A DNA stretch of 54,542 nucleotides from Chitinophagaceae bacterium (lineage in GTDB: Bacteria; Bacteroidota; Bacteroidia; Chitinophagales; Chitinophagaceae): assembly GCA_024643645.1 (NCBI GenBank), contig JAHEMN010000007.1:1-54542 (forward strand). The letters run 5' to 3'. Under the pieces are notes generated by a model. The model did not search any database, was not told the DNA's origin, and worked only from the letters and a program-made list of their open reading frames with translations. This document shows, one piece after another, positions 8,553 through 16,219 of the stretch. Position numbers and translations under genes: made by a program. The number at the start of each line of letters is the position of its first letter. The first letter of the stretch is position 1.

Positions 8553-8584
8553 AGGTTTGTTGCCAAAGCAGCAAACCTTTTTTT
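8553..8584 (+). terminator. Terminator abutting the next start codon
   Basis: AGGTTTGTTGC (8553-8563) and GCAGCAAACCT (8568-8578) pair over 11 bp with one G-U, around a CAAA loop. The T tract 8578-8584 runs directly into the ATG at 8585. Confidence 0.85.
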
Positions 8585-9145
8585 ATGTCATTTATTAATG
8601 TAGAGATCAAGGCCCGGATTATTAATCTTAGAGAAAATCAAAAAACAAGAAAGGAAAAACCCACTAAAAAAGAATATATCAGGAACTATCTGCAATCCAA
8701 AAATGCAGATTATAAAGGAATCGATTTGCAAACAGATACCTATTTCAATGTAAAAAATGGCAGATTGAAACTCAGAGAAGGAAACATTGAAAACAACCTT
8801 ATTTATTATGAAAGAGGTAATAAAGCAGGACCTAAGAATTCATACTTTCAATTAGTAAAGGTAGAAGATGCAAATGGCTTGAAGGAGACTTTAACTAAAT
8901 CTGTTGGTGTAAAGATCATTGTAAATAAGAAAAGAGAAATCTATTATATAGGGAATGTAAAATTTCATTTAGATGAAGTGGCTGGGTTGGGTGATTTTGT
9001 AGAAATTGAAGCAGGAAATATATTGGCAGATCTAAACCAGGTACAATTACAGGAACAATGTGAATTTTATTTAAATGAATTTAATTTAAACAAAGAAGAG
9101 CTTATAGAAGTTTCTTATAGCGATATGTTACTTTCTAAAAGTTGA
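8585..9145 (+). CDS. CYTH-domain protein (class IV adenylate cyclase-like)
   Basis: CYTH proteins bind triphosphates in a beta-barrel tunnel; members act as thiamine triphosphatases, polyphosphatases or class IV adenylate cyclases. The start at 8585 is supported by the family N-terminus NVEIKARI (5-12). Downstream are DTYFNV, the GRLKLREGN block, YYERGNKAGPK, then HLDEVAGLGDFVEIE near residue 145. Residues about 13-30 (Lys/Arg-rich, RENQKTRKEKPTKKEY) look like an insertion between the first strand and first helix compared with the usual family sequence. The start codon has no room for a leader outside the preceding terminator's T tract. Which triphosphate it uses cannot be told from the sequence. 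Confidence 0.85.
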   Translation: MSFINVEIKARIINLRENQKTRKEKPTKKEYIRNYLQSKNADYKGIDLQTDTYFNVKNGRLKLREGNIENNLIYYERGNKAGPKNSYFQLVKVEDANGLKETLTKSVGVKIIVNKKREIYYIGNVKFHLDEVAGLGDFVEIEAGNILADLNQVQLQEQCEFYLNEFNLNKEELIEVSYSDMLLSKS

Positions 9146-11179
9146 TTATTTCAGAATTACCGCACCCATTTTTTTTGAAAGCTCTATTTCCATTTGTTTA
9201 AGATGATCATGCGTTTGATGAAGCATGCTGAACTCTTCTTCTGTATGTGGTTTTTCAAGATCCAATTGATTCTCCAGTAACATCCTCTTCACTTTTCTTA
9301 ATTTAAGATAATTCACTGCAGATTCTACCCCTTCATTACTTTTATCTTCACCCATTTTTAAATAACCCATTAAATCTGATTCATTATCTCTGGAAATCGT
9401 TTTAATAAAATCATCATATGATTGGGTGAATAAACTTTTCTGGTAACCGGTAGATTGACTGAATTCTTTTTTCCAGTGATCACTTTCTTCGTAAGGAAAA
9501 TTCAATAAAGAAACAGCCAGCGTACTGAGTTTAGTATTTGCATGGTACACAAAATAATTTCTATTTACGATTGTTGGATTTTTTAATAATTCTTCTCTGA
9601 ACGTCCTCATTAATAAAAGCACATCTACATTGTCAATCAAGCTTTCTTCAACCATCTCATCAAAAACATATTCAGCAACTGTTCTATCATCATCCCATCT
9701 GTTTATTCCATACTCAAGTAATATTCTGGCCACCTCTCTTTCCTGCAGATCATCTTTAAATAATAAATTAAAAGTTGCATCATCATAGCCTCTTTCTTCT
9801 GCCAGTCTGGTATTCTGCTCTTGTTGTTTTGCATCATCAAAAGGCTGCTTCCTTTCCTGAACTATAATTTTATCACGGATGAATTTATTTACAAGAGCAT
9901 GTAATCCACCTTCTTCAATTTTTAAGATCTCTGCACACTGTTTAATATAATCCTGTTGTTTTGTGAAATCTTCTACTTTGTTGATCTTAGAAATGGTTTC
10001 AGCCATTCTATTAACAACTTCAGATTTCTTCAGCGGATCATTCTCTGCATCTTTTAAAGCTACTTCTAGCTGGAAGAGAATGAAATCTTTTTTGTTGCGC
10101 TGAACAAATTCAGAAAATGCCAATGCCCCGACTTTATTCACATAACTGTCAGGGTCTTCTTTATCTGGTATCAATACCAGTTTTACATTTAACCCTTCTT
10201 CTAATGCCAGGTCAAGACCTCTCAAAGCTGCTTTTACACCGGCTGCATCGCCATCATAAATGATAGTAAGATTGTTACTGTATTTTCTAATTAATCTCAG
10301 TTGGTCTGGAGTAAGCGAAGTACCGCCAGATGCAACTACATTTTCAATACCTGCCTGGTGTAGTGAAACAACATCTGTATATCCTTCTACCAGTAAACAT
10401 TCATCTGCTTTATCAATTGCCTGCCGGGCAAAATAAGATCCATAAAGCAATTTGCTTTTTACATAGATCTCGTTTTCTGGTGTGTTTATATACTTTGGAG
10501 CTTTGTCATTGCTTTTTAATATTCTTGCACCAAAGCCTAGTACTTTACCACTATGATTGTGTATAGGGAATAATACACGGCCACGATAATTATCCATCAA
10601 CTGATCGTTTCGACTTACGATCAGCCCGGTTTTTAAAAGAAGATCTGTATTATATTGTTTGGCAATTGCTTCTTTTGTAAAAGCATCTCTTTGTTCTGGC
10701 GAATAGCCCAATTGAAATTTTTTGATAATATCTTCTCTGAAACCTCTTTCTTTAAAATAGGCTAATCCAATATCCTGTCCTTCCTCTGTTTCGAATAATT
10801 GCTTCGTAAAAAATTGTTGAGCAAATGAATTGATGATGTATAAACTATCTGCAGCTAATTGGGTCTGTTTTTGCTCATCTGTTTGAAAAGTTTCTTCCAC
10901 CTCTACGCCATACTTATTCGCCAACCATTTCAATGCTTCAACATAGCTGTATTTTTCATGTTCCATGATGAAGCTGATCGTATTGCCACTACGACCACAT
11001 CCAAAGCATTTGTATAATTCCTTACTGGGAGAAACGGTAAATGAAGGCGTCTTCTCATTATGAAAAGGACAAAGCCCCAGGTAATTACTTCCTCTTTTTT
11101 TCAGTTTCACAAAACTGCCTATCGTATCAATTATATCGATTCGGCCAAGGATTTGTTGTATGGTAGATTGTGCTATCAA
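9146..11179 (-). CDS. dnaG: DNA primase DnaG
   Basis: DnaG makes RNA primers for replication. The 677-residue protein has the CHC2 zinc ribbon (Cys37, His40, Cys58, Cys61), the primase core with the TOPRIM motifs VEGYTDV and IYDGDAAG, and a long C-terminal region that would bind the DnaB helicase. It begins MIAQSTIQQILGRIDIIDTI, the standard DnaG N-terminus. It ends back to back with the CYTH gene with no bases between them. It is not next to rpoD or rpsU here, unlike the classic macromolecular synthesis operon. Confidence 0.97.
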   Translation of the reverse strand: MIAQSTIQQILGRIDIIDTIGSFVKLKKRGSNYLGLCPFHNEKTPSFTVSPSKELYKCFGCGRSGNTISFIMEHEKYSYVEALKWLANKYGVEVEETFQTDEQKQTQLAADSLYIINSFAQQFFTKQLFETEEGQDIGLAYFKERGFREDIIKKFQLGYSPEQRDAFTKEAIAKQYNTDLLLKTGLIVSRNDQLMDNYRGRVLFPIHNHSGKVLGFGARILKSNDKAPKYINTPENEIYVKSKLLYGSYFARQAIDKADECLLVEGYTDVVSLHQAGIENVVASGGTSLTPDQLRLIRKYSNNLTIIYDGDAAGVKAALRGLDLALEEGLNVKLVLIPDKEDPDSYVNKVGALAFSEFVQRNKKDFILFQLEVALKDAENDPLKKSEVVNRMAETISKINKVEDFTKQQDYIKQCAEILKIEEGGLHALVNKFIRDKIIVQERKQPFDDAKQQEQNTRLAEERGYDDATFNLLFKDDLQEREVARILLEYGINRWDDDRTVAEYVFDEMVEESLIDNVDVLLLMRTFREELLKNPTIVNRNYFVYHANTKLSTLAVSLLNFPYEESDHWKKEFSQSTGYQKSLFTQSYDDFIKTISRDNESDLMGYLKMGEDKSNEGVESAVNYLKLRKVKRMLLENQLDLEKPHTEEEFSMLHQTHDHLKQMEIELSKKMGAVILK

Positions 11180-11200
11180 TATTTAGTCTAAAAGAAAGGG

Positions 11201-11230
11201 CAAGTTATCGATAAAGTAAGAGGTATCAAA
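11201..11230 (-). promoter_or_regulatory. Candidate dnaG promoter
   Basis: On the minus strand a TTTG (11227-11230) is followed after 19 bases by TAACTTG (11201-11207), an imperfect -7 box. Spacing is ideal but the -7 match is partial. Confidence 0.35.
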
Positions 11231-11330
11231 ACCATACAATTTTTATCAAGATATTTTTATTTATGCAGCAATATCTGAAAGATTAAACTCTTATTCTTTT
11301 TTATAGTCTTTTTATTCAAATACCTGCTAC

Positions 11331-11876
11331 ATGAGATCTTTTCACCTTTTTTTCTTCCTGATAACTATATCGATTTTTGGGTGTGATACCCGAAATGCTT
11401 CTGAACCTGTTTCTATGGAAGCCTGGGTGCCTGTTTATACCTCAAATACTGCGGCTTTTAAAAGTATAAATATTACACCAGCCCGTCCTACAGTAAATGC
11501 CGGTAAAATTTTCACAGTTGGAAATATTATTTATCAGGTAGAACAGGATAGTGGTATTCATATAATTAATTATGCTAATCCATCGGCACCACAAAAGATT
11601 GGGTTTATAAGATCTTTTTTATGTAAAGAAGTAACTGTAAAAAATGGGCTGATCTACACAAATAATTTCAGCGACCTGGTTGTAATTGATGCTTCAAACA
11701 GTAGTAATATTAGGGAAATAGCCAGAACGGCTAATGTATTTCCGGAATTAGCGTTACAATATCCACCAAAAGCTGATCCGTTTCAAACAGTGTATTTTGA
11801 GTGTCCTGATCCTCAAAAAGGAATAATAATCAGGTGGGAAAAGAAAAATATCAATGATCCTAAATGCTGGAGGTAA
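11331..11876 (+). CDS. LVIVD-type lipoprotein, N-terminal half
   Basis: This 181-residue protein starts with a lipoprotein signal (lipobox IFGC). It contains beta-propeller-like LVIVD repeat units: GIHIINYANPSAPQKIGFI and the DLVVIDAS-N unit. It resembles the first half of the roughly 430-residue LVIVD lipoproteins I know from Bacteroidota, ending at the KCWR position where those proteins continue into their second half. The next gene supplies that second half in the same frame after one stop and one codon. No function is known; surface or periplasmic anchoring is inferred from the lipobox. Confidence 0.75.
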   Translation: MRSFHLFFFLITISIFGCDTRNASEPVSMEAWVPVYTSNTAAFKSINITPARPTVNAGKIFTVGNIIYQVEQDSGIHIINYANPSAPQKIGFIRSFLCKEVTVKNGLIYTNNFSDLVVIDASNSSNIREIARTANVFPELALQYPPKADPFQTVYFECPDPQKGIIIRWEKKNINDPKCWR

Positions 11877-11879
11877 TTT

Positions 11880-12626
11880 ATGAGAAAATACATTTTATAT
11901 ATACTTAGCGTATACTTATCAATTGCTAGTTGTACAAAAGATAGTTCAGGCTTGGCAAGTCAGGTAAATGGTGCTGGCGGGTCAACTGCCCGTTTTACTA
12001 TTGCAGGGAATTATTTATATGTAGTGAGCAATACCAGTCTCAAAGCTTTTGATATTTCTAATCCTTCACAGGCCCCGATACTCAAATCCACGACTAATGT
12101 CGGGGTAAATATTGAAACTATTTTTCCATACGAGGATAAGCTATTTATTGGTTCGTCATTTTCAATGCATATATTTTCGCTAACAAATCCTGAAAAACCT
12201 ACACGTCTGGCACAGGCGGATTATATGATCAGGATGAGTTGTGATCCTGTTGTTGCTAAAGACAGCACTGCTTATGCTACTTTAAATGGACTTGGGCCTT
12301 GTGGTGGAGGAGGAAGCCAATTAGTCATATATGATATTAAAAATATTGCAAAGCCTGTTCTTAAAGGATCATTACCGCTTACAGGACCACACGGGCTGGG
12401 AATAAGTGATAGTGCTTTATATGTGTGCGATGGTAATTTTGGTTTAAATGTATATAATATCAGGAATACATATTCACCTCAACTTGTACAAACAATATCT
12501 GGCAACACCTATTTTGATGTAATTCCTTACGGTAATATATTGATATGCCAGGTTAGTGATGGCGTAGCATTATATGATATAACAAGTCGTCTGCAACCAG
12601 TATTTCTTTCAAAGGTTTTAAACTAA
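11880..12626 (+). CDS. LVIVD-repeat lipoprotein, C-terminal half
   Basis: This 248-residue protein has its own lipoprotein signal with lipobox SIASC. Next come a Gly/Ser-rich linker and beta-propeller-like LVIVD repeats: YLYVVSNTSLKAFDISNPSQ, FSMHIFSLTNPEKPTRL, SQLVIYDIKNIAKPVL and GLNVYNIRNTYSPQLV. The CDPVVAKD and GPHGLGISD segments are typical of the second half of longer single-chain LVIVD lipoproteins. It lies 3 bases after its partner and 3 bases before an outer-membrane barrel gene. Translational coupling of the three is likely. Confidence 0.8.
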   Translation: MRKYILYILSVYLSIASCTKDSSGLASQVNGAGGSTARFTIAGNYLYVVSNTSLKAFDISNPSQAPILKSTTNVGVNIETIFPYEDKLFIGSSFSMHIFSLTNPEKPTRLAQADYMIRMSCDPVVAKDSTAYATLNGLGPCGGGGSQLVIYDIKNIAKPVLKGSLPLTGPHGLGISDSALYVCDGNFGLNVYNIRNTYSPQLVQTISGNTYFDVIPYGNILICQVSDGVALYDITSRLQPVFLSKVLN

Positions 12627-12629
12627 AGA

Positions 12630-13337
12630 ATGAATAAAAATTTTCGTTCAATTTTATCAGTCTCATTCTGTTTGCTTTCTTTCATTATTAATGCTCAACA
12701 AATAGCAAGAAGTACTTATTCATATCCTGAATTCAGCCTCCGAACAAGTTTAACTTCATTTGTTGATTATGATGCCGGAATAATGTTAGGAGTAAATTAT
12801 CGATGGAGTGATCACTTATCTGCTTCCTTTGAACCAACATGGATATTTTTTTCTCCCTTTTTTGATAGTAATGGTGACAGTTTTCAACCATCAGGTTTTA
12901 AAATAAGAACTGATTTCAGATATCATTTTGGAATAAGAAAAAAGAAAAATCCAAACTTCTTTATTGCACCAGAATTTCATTATAAAAATGTAACCACAAA
13001 ATCAGAAGGACAGTTTGGTATTAATTGCCAGTCTGGGCAGTGTGATTACTTTCAAACAGCAGAGTATAAGACCCAAAAAAAGGAGATAGGTGGTTTGATA
13101 AAAGCAGGGCTGACTGTTCCATTAACATTTATTGAGAAAAGGGATCATTTATTGCTTGAGATCTATGGCGGGTTTGGAGCTAAAGAGTTAAAATACAAAG
13201 AATTAGATATACCGCCAGGTGCTTCTTTCTTAAACCCTCCAGACAGGGGCATTTTTGATTTTGGTAATGATTCTGACCGAAATACAATATTCCGGCCAAT
13301 GATACCGTTCGGAATTAAGGTAATACTTATAATTTGA
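12630..13337 (+). CDS. Outer-membrane beta-barrel protein, unknown function
   Basis: This 235-residue protein has a signal peptide cleaved after about residue 23 (NAQ-QIARS). It then shows alternating hydrophobic/polar strands rich in Tyr, Phe and Gly, such as AGIMLGVNYRWSDHLSASF and KIRTDFRYHFG, typical of a small 8-10-strand outer-membrane barrel (OmpW/OmpA-like fold class). The final segment (IPFGIKVILII) is hydrophobic but lacks the usual aromatic last residue. It is the third gene of the LVIVD operon, so the lipoproteins may sit on or near this barrel; that is inference. Confidence 0.7.
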   Translation: MNKNFRSILSVSFCLLSFIINAQQIARSTYSYPEFSLRTSLTSFVDYDAGIMLGVNYRWSDHLSASFEPTWIFFSPFFDSNGDSFQPSGFKIRTDFRYHFGIRKKKNPNFFIAPEFHYKNVTTKSEGQFGINCQSGQCDYFQTAEYKTQKKEIGGLIKAGLTVPLTFIEKRDHLLLEIYGGFGAKELKYKELDIPPGASFLNPPDRGIFDFGNDSDRNTIFRPMIPFGIKVILII

Positions 13338-13508
13338 TGTATTTTCTGTTGAAAAAATATAGCTTACTTTATTTGCATTTCCCGTTTTCTTTCTTATTTT
13401 ACTAACGATCATTTAGTCCATATTTCGAATCCCAACCCCACGGAAAAATTTTAGCAAATTCTATTATTAACGTCGTTTGCCATATGGCAGGCTCTAAAAT
13501 TTTTAACC

Positions 13509-13886
13509 ATGGTTCAGGTAGACATCTCACAGCTTTCCGGTACATGCAATGTCTGGAGAGAGAAGCTTCGTCTTTATCGTGAAAAGCTCAATAATGATGA
13601 AGCAAAACTCAGGGAAGTAGCAGGAAAATCTCTCTCCAAAGAACAACTCAAAGACGTAGAACACCTCCACAATCAATTCCACATTCAACTAATTAACATT
13701 CACGATTTAAAACAGGCCATTAAAGCCCATGATCGTAAAATGAACTTTGAAAAAGTTGCTTTTAACGGAAATGTTAATGAAGACAGTTACACCCGTCATG
13801 AAAGTCTGCAGGAGGAATACCAAAGTCTTGAACAAACATTAAATGATTTGCAAATTGAATTTAAAGAATTCCTGAAAGGGATTTAA
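13509..13886 (+). CDS. Coiled-coil protein, unknown function
   Basis: This 125-residue protein is almost entirely helical and charged, with two heptad-rich stretches (about 15-70 and 95-122) typical of a coiled coil. There is no signal peptide or membrane helix. I do not recognise a family. It stands alone between the LVIVD operon and the EF-G-like gene, with 171 and 129 bases of non-coding DNA on either side. The palindrome GCCATATGGC (13479-13488) lies 20 bases before its start. Coding character (a regular ORF with strongly patterned residues) supports a real gene. Confidence 0.6.
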   Translation: MVQVDISQLSGTCNVWREKLRLYREKLNNDEAKLREVAGKSLSKEQLKDVEHLHNQFHIQLINIHDLKQAIKAHDRKMNFEKVAFNGNVNEDSYTRHESLQEEYQSLEQTLNDLQIEFKEFLKGI

Positions 13887-14015
13887 GCTTACTGTTTTTT
13901 TAGTATCCGAATTTTATTTGAAACAACTTCCTTCTGTGTGTTAAAAATATTTTGTCTTTAATTTATCCATTAAATTCCAAGACAATTCATTTTTTCATTA
14001 CTTAAAAATATTTTT

Positions 14016-16151
14016 ATGCCTGAATTTGATACTTCACATGTAAAAAATATTGTCTTGCTGGGTCATGCCGGATCTGGTAAGACAACATTAGCGGAATGTA
14101 TGCTTTATGAAGCCGGATTGATTAATCGAAGGGGTACAGTAGCAGAAGGTACTACCACGGGAGATTATCATGATCTGGAAAAAGAAAGAGGAAATACAAT
14201 CTTTAGTAAACTTCTTCATACTAAATGGAGAGGTTATAAAATAAATATTCTGGATACACCAGGATATGATGACTTTGTAGGAGAAGTGATATCAGCATTG
14301 AGAGTGGCTGATACCGGTGTAATGTTACTCAATTCAATAATGGGAGTAGAAGTTGGTGCTGATATAATTTGGGAGTATACAGAAAAGTTTAAAACCCCGA
14401 TGATATTTGGAGTGAATAAACTGGATGATGATAATGCTGACTTTGATAAAACTGTCAGAGAAGCAAAAGCACATTTTGGAAATAAAGTTTTAGTAGTACA
14501 ATATCCGCATCAGACCGGATCTGGATTTCATGAGATCATTGATGTACTGAGAATGACCATGTATAAATTCAGTAATGATGGTGGTAAGCCGGAGAAATTG
14601 GCGATACCAGATGATGAGAAAGCTAAAGCAGATGAATTGCATAAAGAGTTGATTGAAGCTATTGCCAGTAATGATGAAACATTAATGGAGAAATATTTTG
14701 ATAAAGGTGAGTTGACTGAAGATGAGATGAAAGTAGGATTAAAAAATGCAATGATCAATCATGATTTATTTCCATTATTCTGTTTATCTGCTGAAAGAAA
14801 TATGGGAAGTGGCAGGATAATGGGCTTTATTGATAATGTATGCCCTAGTTCTAATGAAATGCCTCCACAACAAACAAAAAGTGGTAATAAGCTGACTTGT
14901 GATGCTAACGGACCTGCATGTATATTTATTTATAAAACCATTTCTGAACCACATGTAGGAGAACTTTCCTTCTTTAAAGTTTATTCAGGAACGATAAAAG
15001 TCGGGATGGAATTAGTAAATGAGACTACTGGCGTTGAAGAGAGAATTAATCAATTATTTCTGGTAGAAGGTAATAAAAGAACAACCATTCATGAATTGGT
15101 TGCAGGAGATATCGGTGCCACTCTAAAATTAAAAAATACACATGTTAATAATACATTGCATGTAAAAGGAAAAAATTACGAATTACCTACAATAGAATTC
15201 CCGCCTCATAATATGACCATGGCTATTGAGTCACTCAAGAAAGGGGAGGAAGAAAAACTTTCGATGGCATTGCATCAGTTAAGGGAAGAAGATCCGACTT
15301 TCAAAGTGGAAGTATCTTCTGAATTAAAACAAACATTGATTCATTGTCAGGGAGATATGCATTTAGCAGTAGCCAAATGGAAAATAGAACATCAGCATAA
15401 ACTGGAAGTGAAATTTGTAAAACCAAAAATTGCATACCGTGAAACGATACGCAAAATGGCAGATGCCCATTACCGACATAAAAAACAGAGTGGTGGTGCT
15501 GGGCAATTTGGTGAAGTCTATATGCGAATTGAACCATGGTATGAGGGAATGCCCGAGCCTACAGATCTTAATGTAAGAGGAAGAGATGTGCATGATCTTG
15601 ATTGGGGTGGTAAATTGGTTTTCTATAACTGTATTGTGGGAGGTGCTATTGATACGAGATTTTTGCCATCCATATTAAAAGGGGTGATGGAAAAAATGCA
15701 TAATGGACCATTAACTGGTTCATATGCCAGAGATATTAGGGTAAGTGTGTATGATGGAAAAATGCATCCGGTAGATAGTAATGATATTTCTTTTAAGATT
15801 GCAGGATTACAAGCATTCCGACAGGCATTTCAGGAAGCTGACCCTCAGATATTGGAACCTGTTTATCATGTGGAAGTATTATGTCCCGATGATCTTACTG
15901 GTTCAGTAATGGGTGATCTGCAAAGCCGTCGAGCAATTGTTGAGGGGATTGATAGCGAAGGACATTTTCAAAAGATAATTGCCAAAGTTCCTTTGGCTGA
16001 AATGGATGGTTATTCATCTTCAATAAGATCGATCACACAAGGAAGAGCAAAATTTAAGATGGAGTTCTTTGCTTATGAACCGGTTCCGTTTGATCTGCAA
16101 CGTAAATTGATCGATGAATACAGTAAAACTGAAAAAGAAGAATTTGCCTAA
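14016..16151 (+). CDS. Elongation factor G-like GTPase (EF-G2 type)
   Basis: This 711-residue translational GTPase has all five EF-G domains. G1 is GHAGSGKTT (16-24), the switch I region has ERGNTI (57-62, where canonical EF-G has ERGITI), switch II is DTPGYDDF (80-87), and NKLD gives guanine specificity. The catalytic His of DTPGHVDF is Tyr84 here. This Tyr is also found in mycobacterial FusA2-like proteins, which are reported not to replace EF-G in elongation. A conventional fusA would be expected elsewhere in the genome. Its role may be in recycling, stress or ribosome protection; this cannot be decided from sequence. It is a single-gene unit with a bidirectional terminator. Confidence 0.92.
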   Translation: MPEFDTSHVKNIVLLGHAGSGKTTLAECMLYEAGLINRRGTVAEGTTTGDYHDLEKERGNTIFSKLLHTKWRGYKINILDTPGYDDFVGEVISALRVADTGVMLLNSIMGVEVGADIIWEYTEKFKTPMIFGVNKLDDDNADFDKTVREAKAHFGNKVLVVQYPHQTGSGFHEIIDVLRMTMYKFSNDGGKPEKLAIPDDEKAKADELHKELIEAIASNDETLMEKYFDKGELTEDEMKVGLKNAMINHDLFPLFCLSAERNMGSGRIMGFIDNVCPSSNEMPPQQTKSGNKLTCDANGPACIFIYKTISEPHVGELSFFKVYSGTIKVGMELVNETTGVEERINQLFLVEGNKRTTIHELVAGDIGATLKLKNTHVNNTLHVKGKNYELPTIEFPPHNMTMAIESLKKGEEEKLSMALHQLREEDPTFKVEVSSELKQTLIHCQGDMHLAVAKWKIEHQHKLEVKFVKPKIAYRETIRKMADAHYRHKKQSGGAGQFGEVYMRIEPWYEGMPEPTDLNVRGRDVHDLDWGGKLVFYNCIVGGAIDTRFLPSILKGVMEKMHNGPLTGSYARDIRVSVYDGKMHPVDSNDISFKIAGLQAFRQAFQEADPQILEPVYHVEVLCPDDLTGSVMGDLQSRRAIVEGIDSEGHFQKIIAKVPLAEMDGYSSSIRSITQGRAKFKMEFFAYEPVPFDLQRKLIDEYSKTEKEEFA

Positions 16152-16175
16152 AGAAACCGAAACTAACTGCAAAAC

Positions 16176-16203
16176 AAAAAGGCTGCTATCTGGCAGCCTT
16201 TTT
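16176..16203. terminator. Bidirectional terminator
   Basis: AAAAAGGCTGC (16176-16186) and GCAGCCTTTTT (16193-16203) form a perfect 11-bp stem with a 6-base loop. T tracts on both strands let it end both the EF-G-like gene and the minus-strand crystallin operon. Confidence 0.9.
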
Positions 16204-16219
16204 TTATGAATTCATAAAA

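Noticed and set aside
15301-15593. Minus-strand ORFs inside the EF-G-like gene
   Set aside because: Mirror frames of a conserved coding region.
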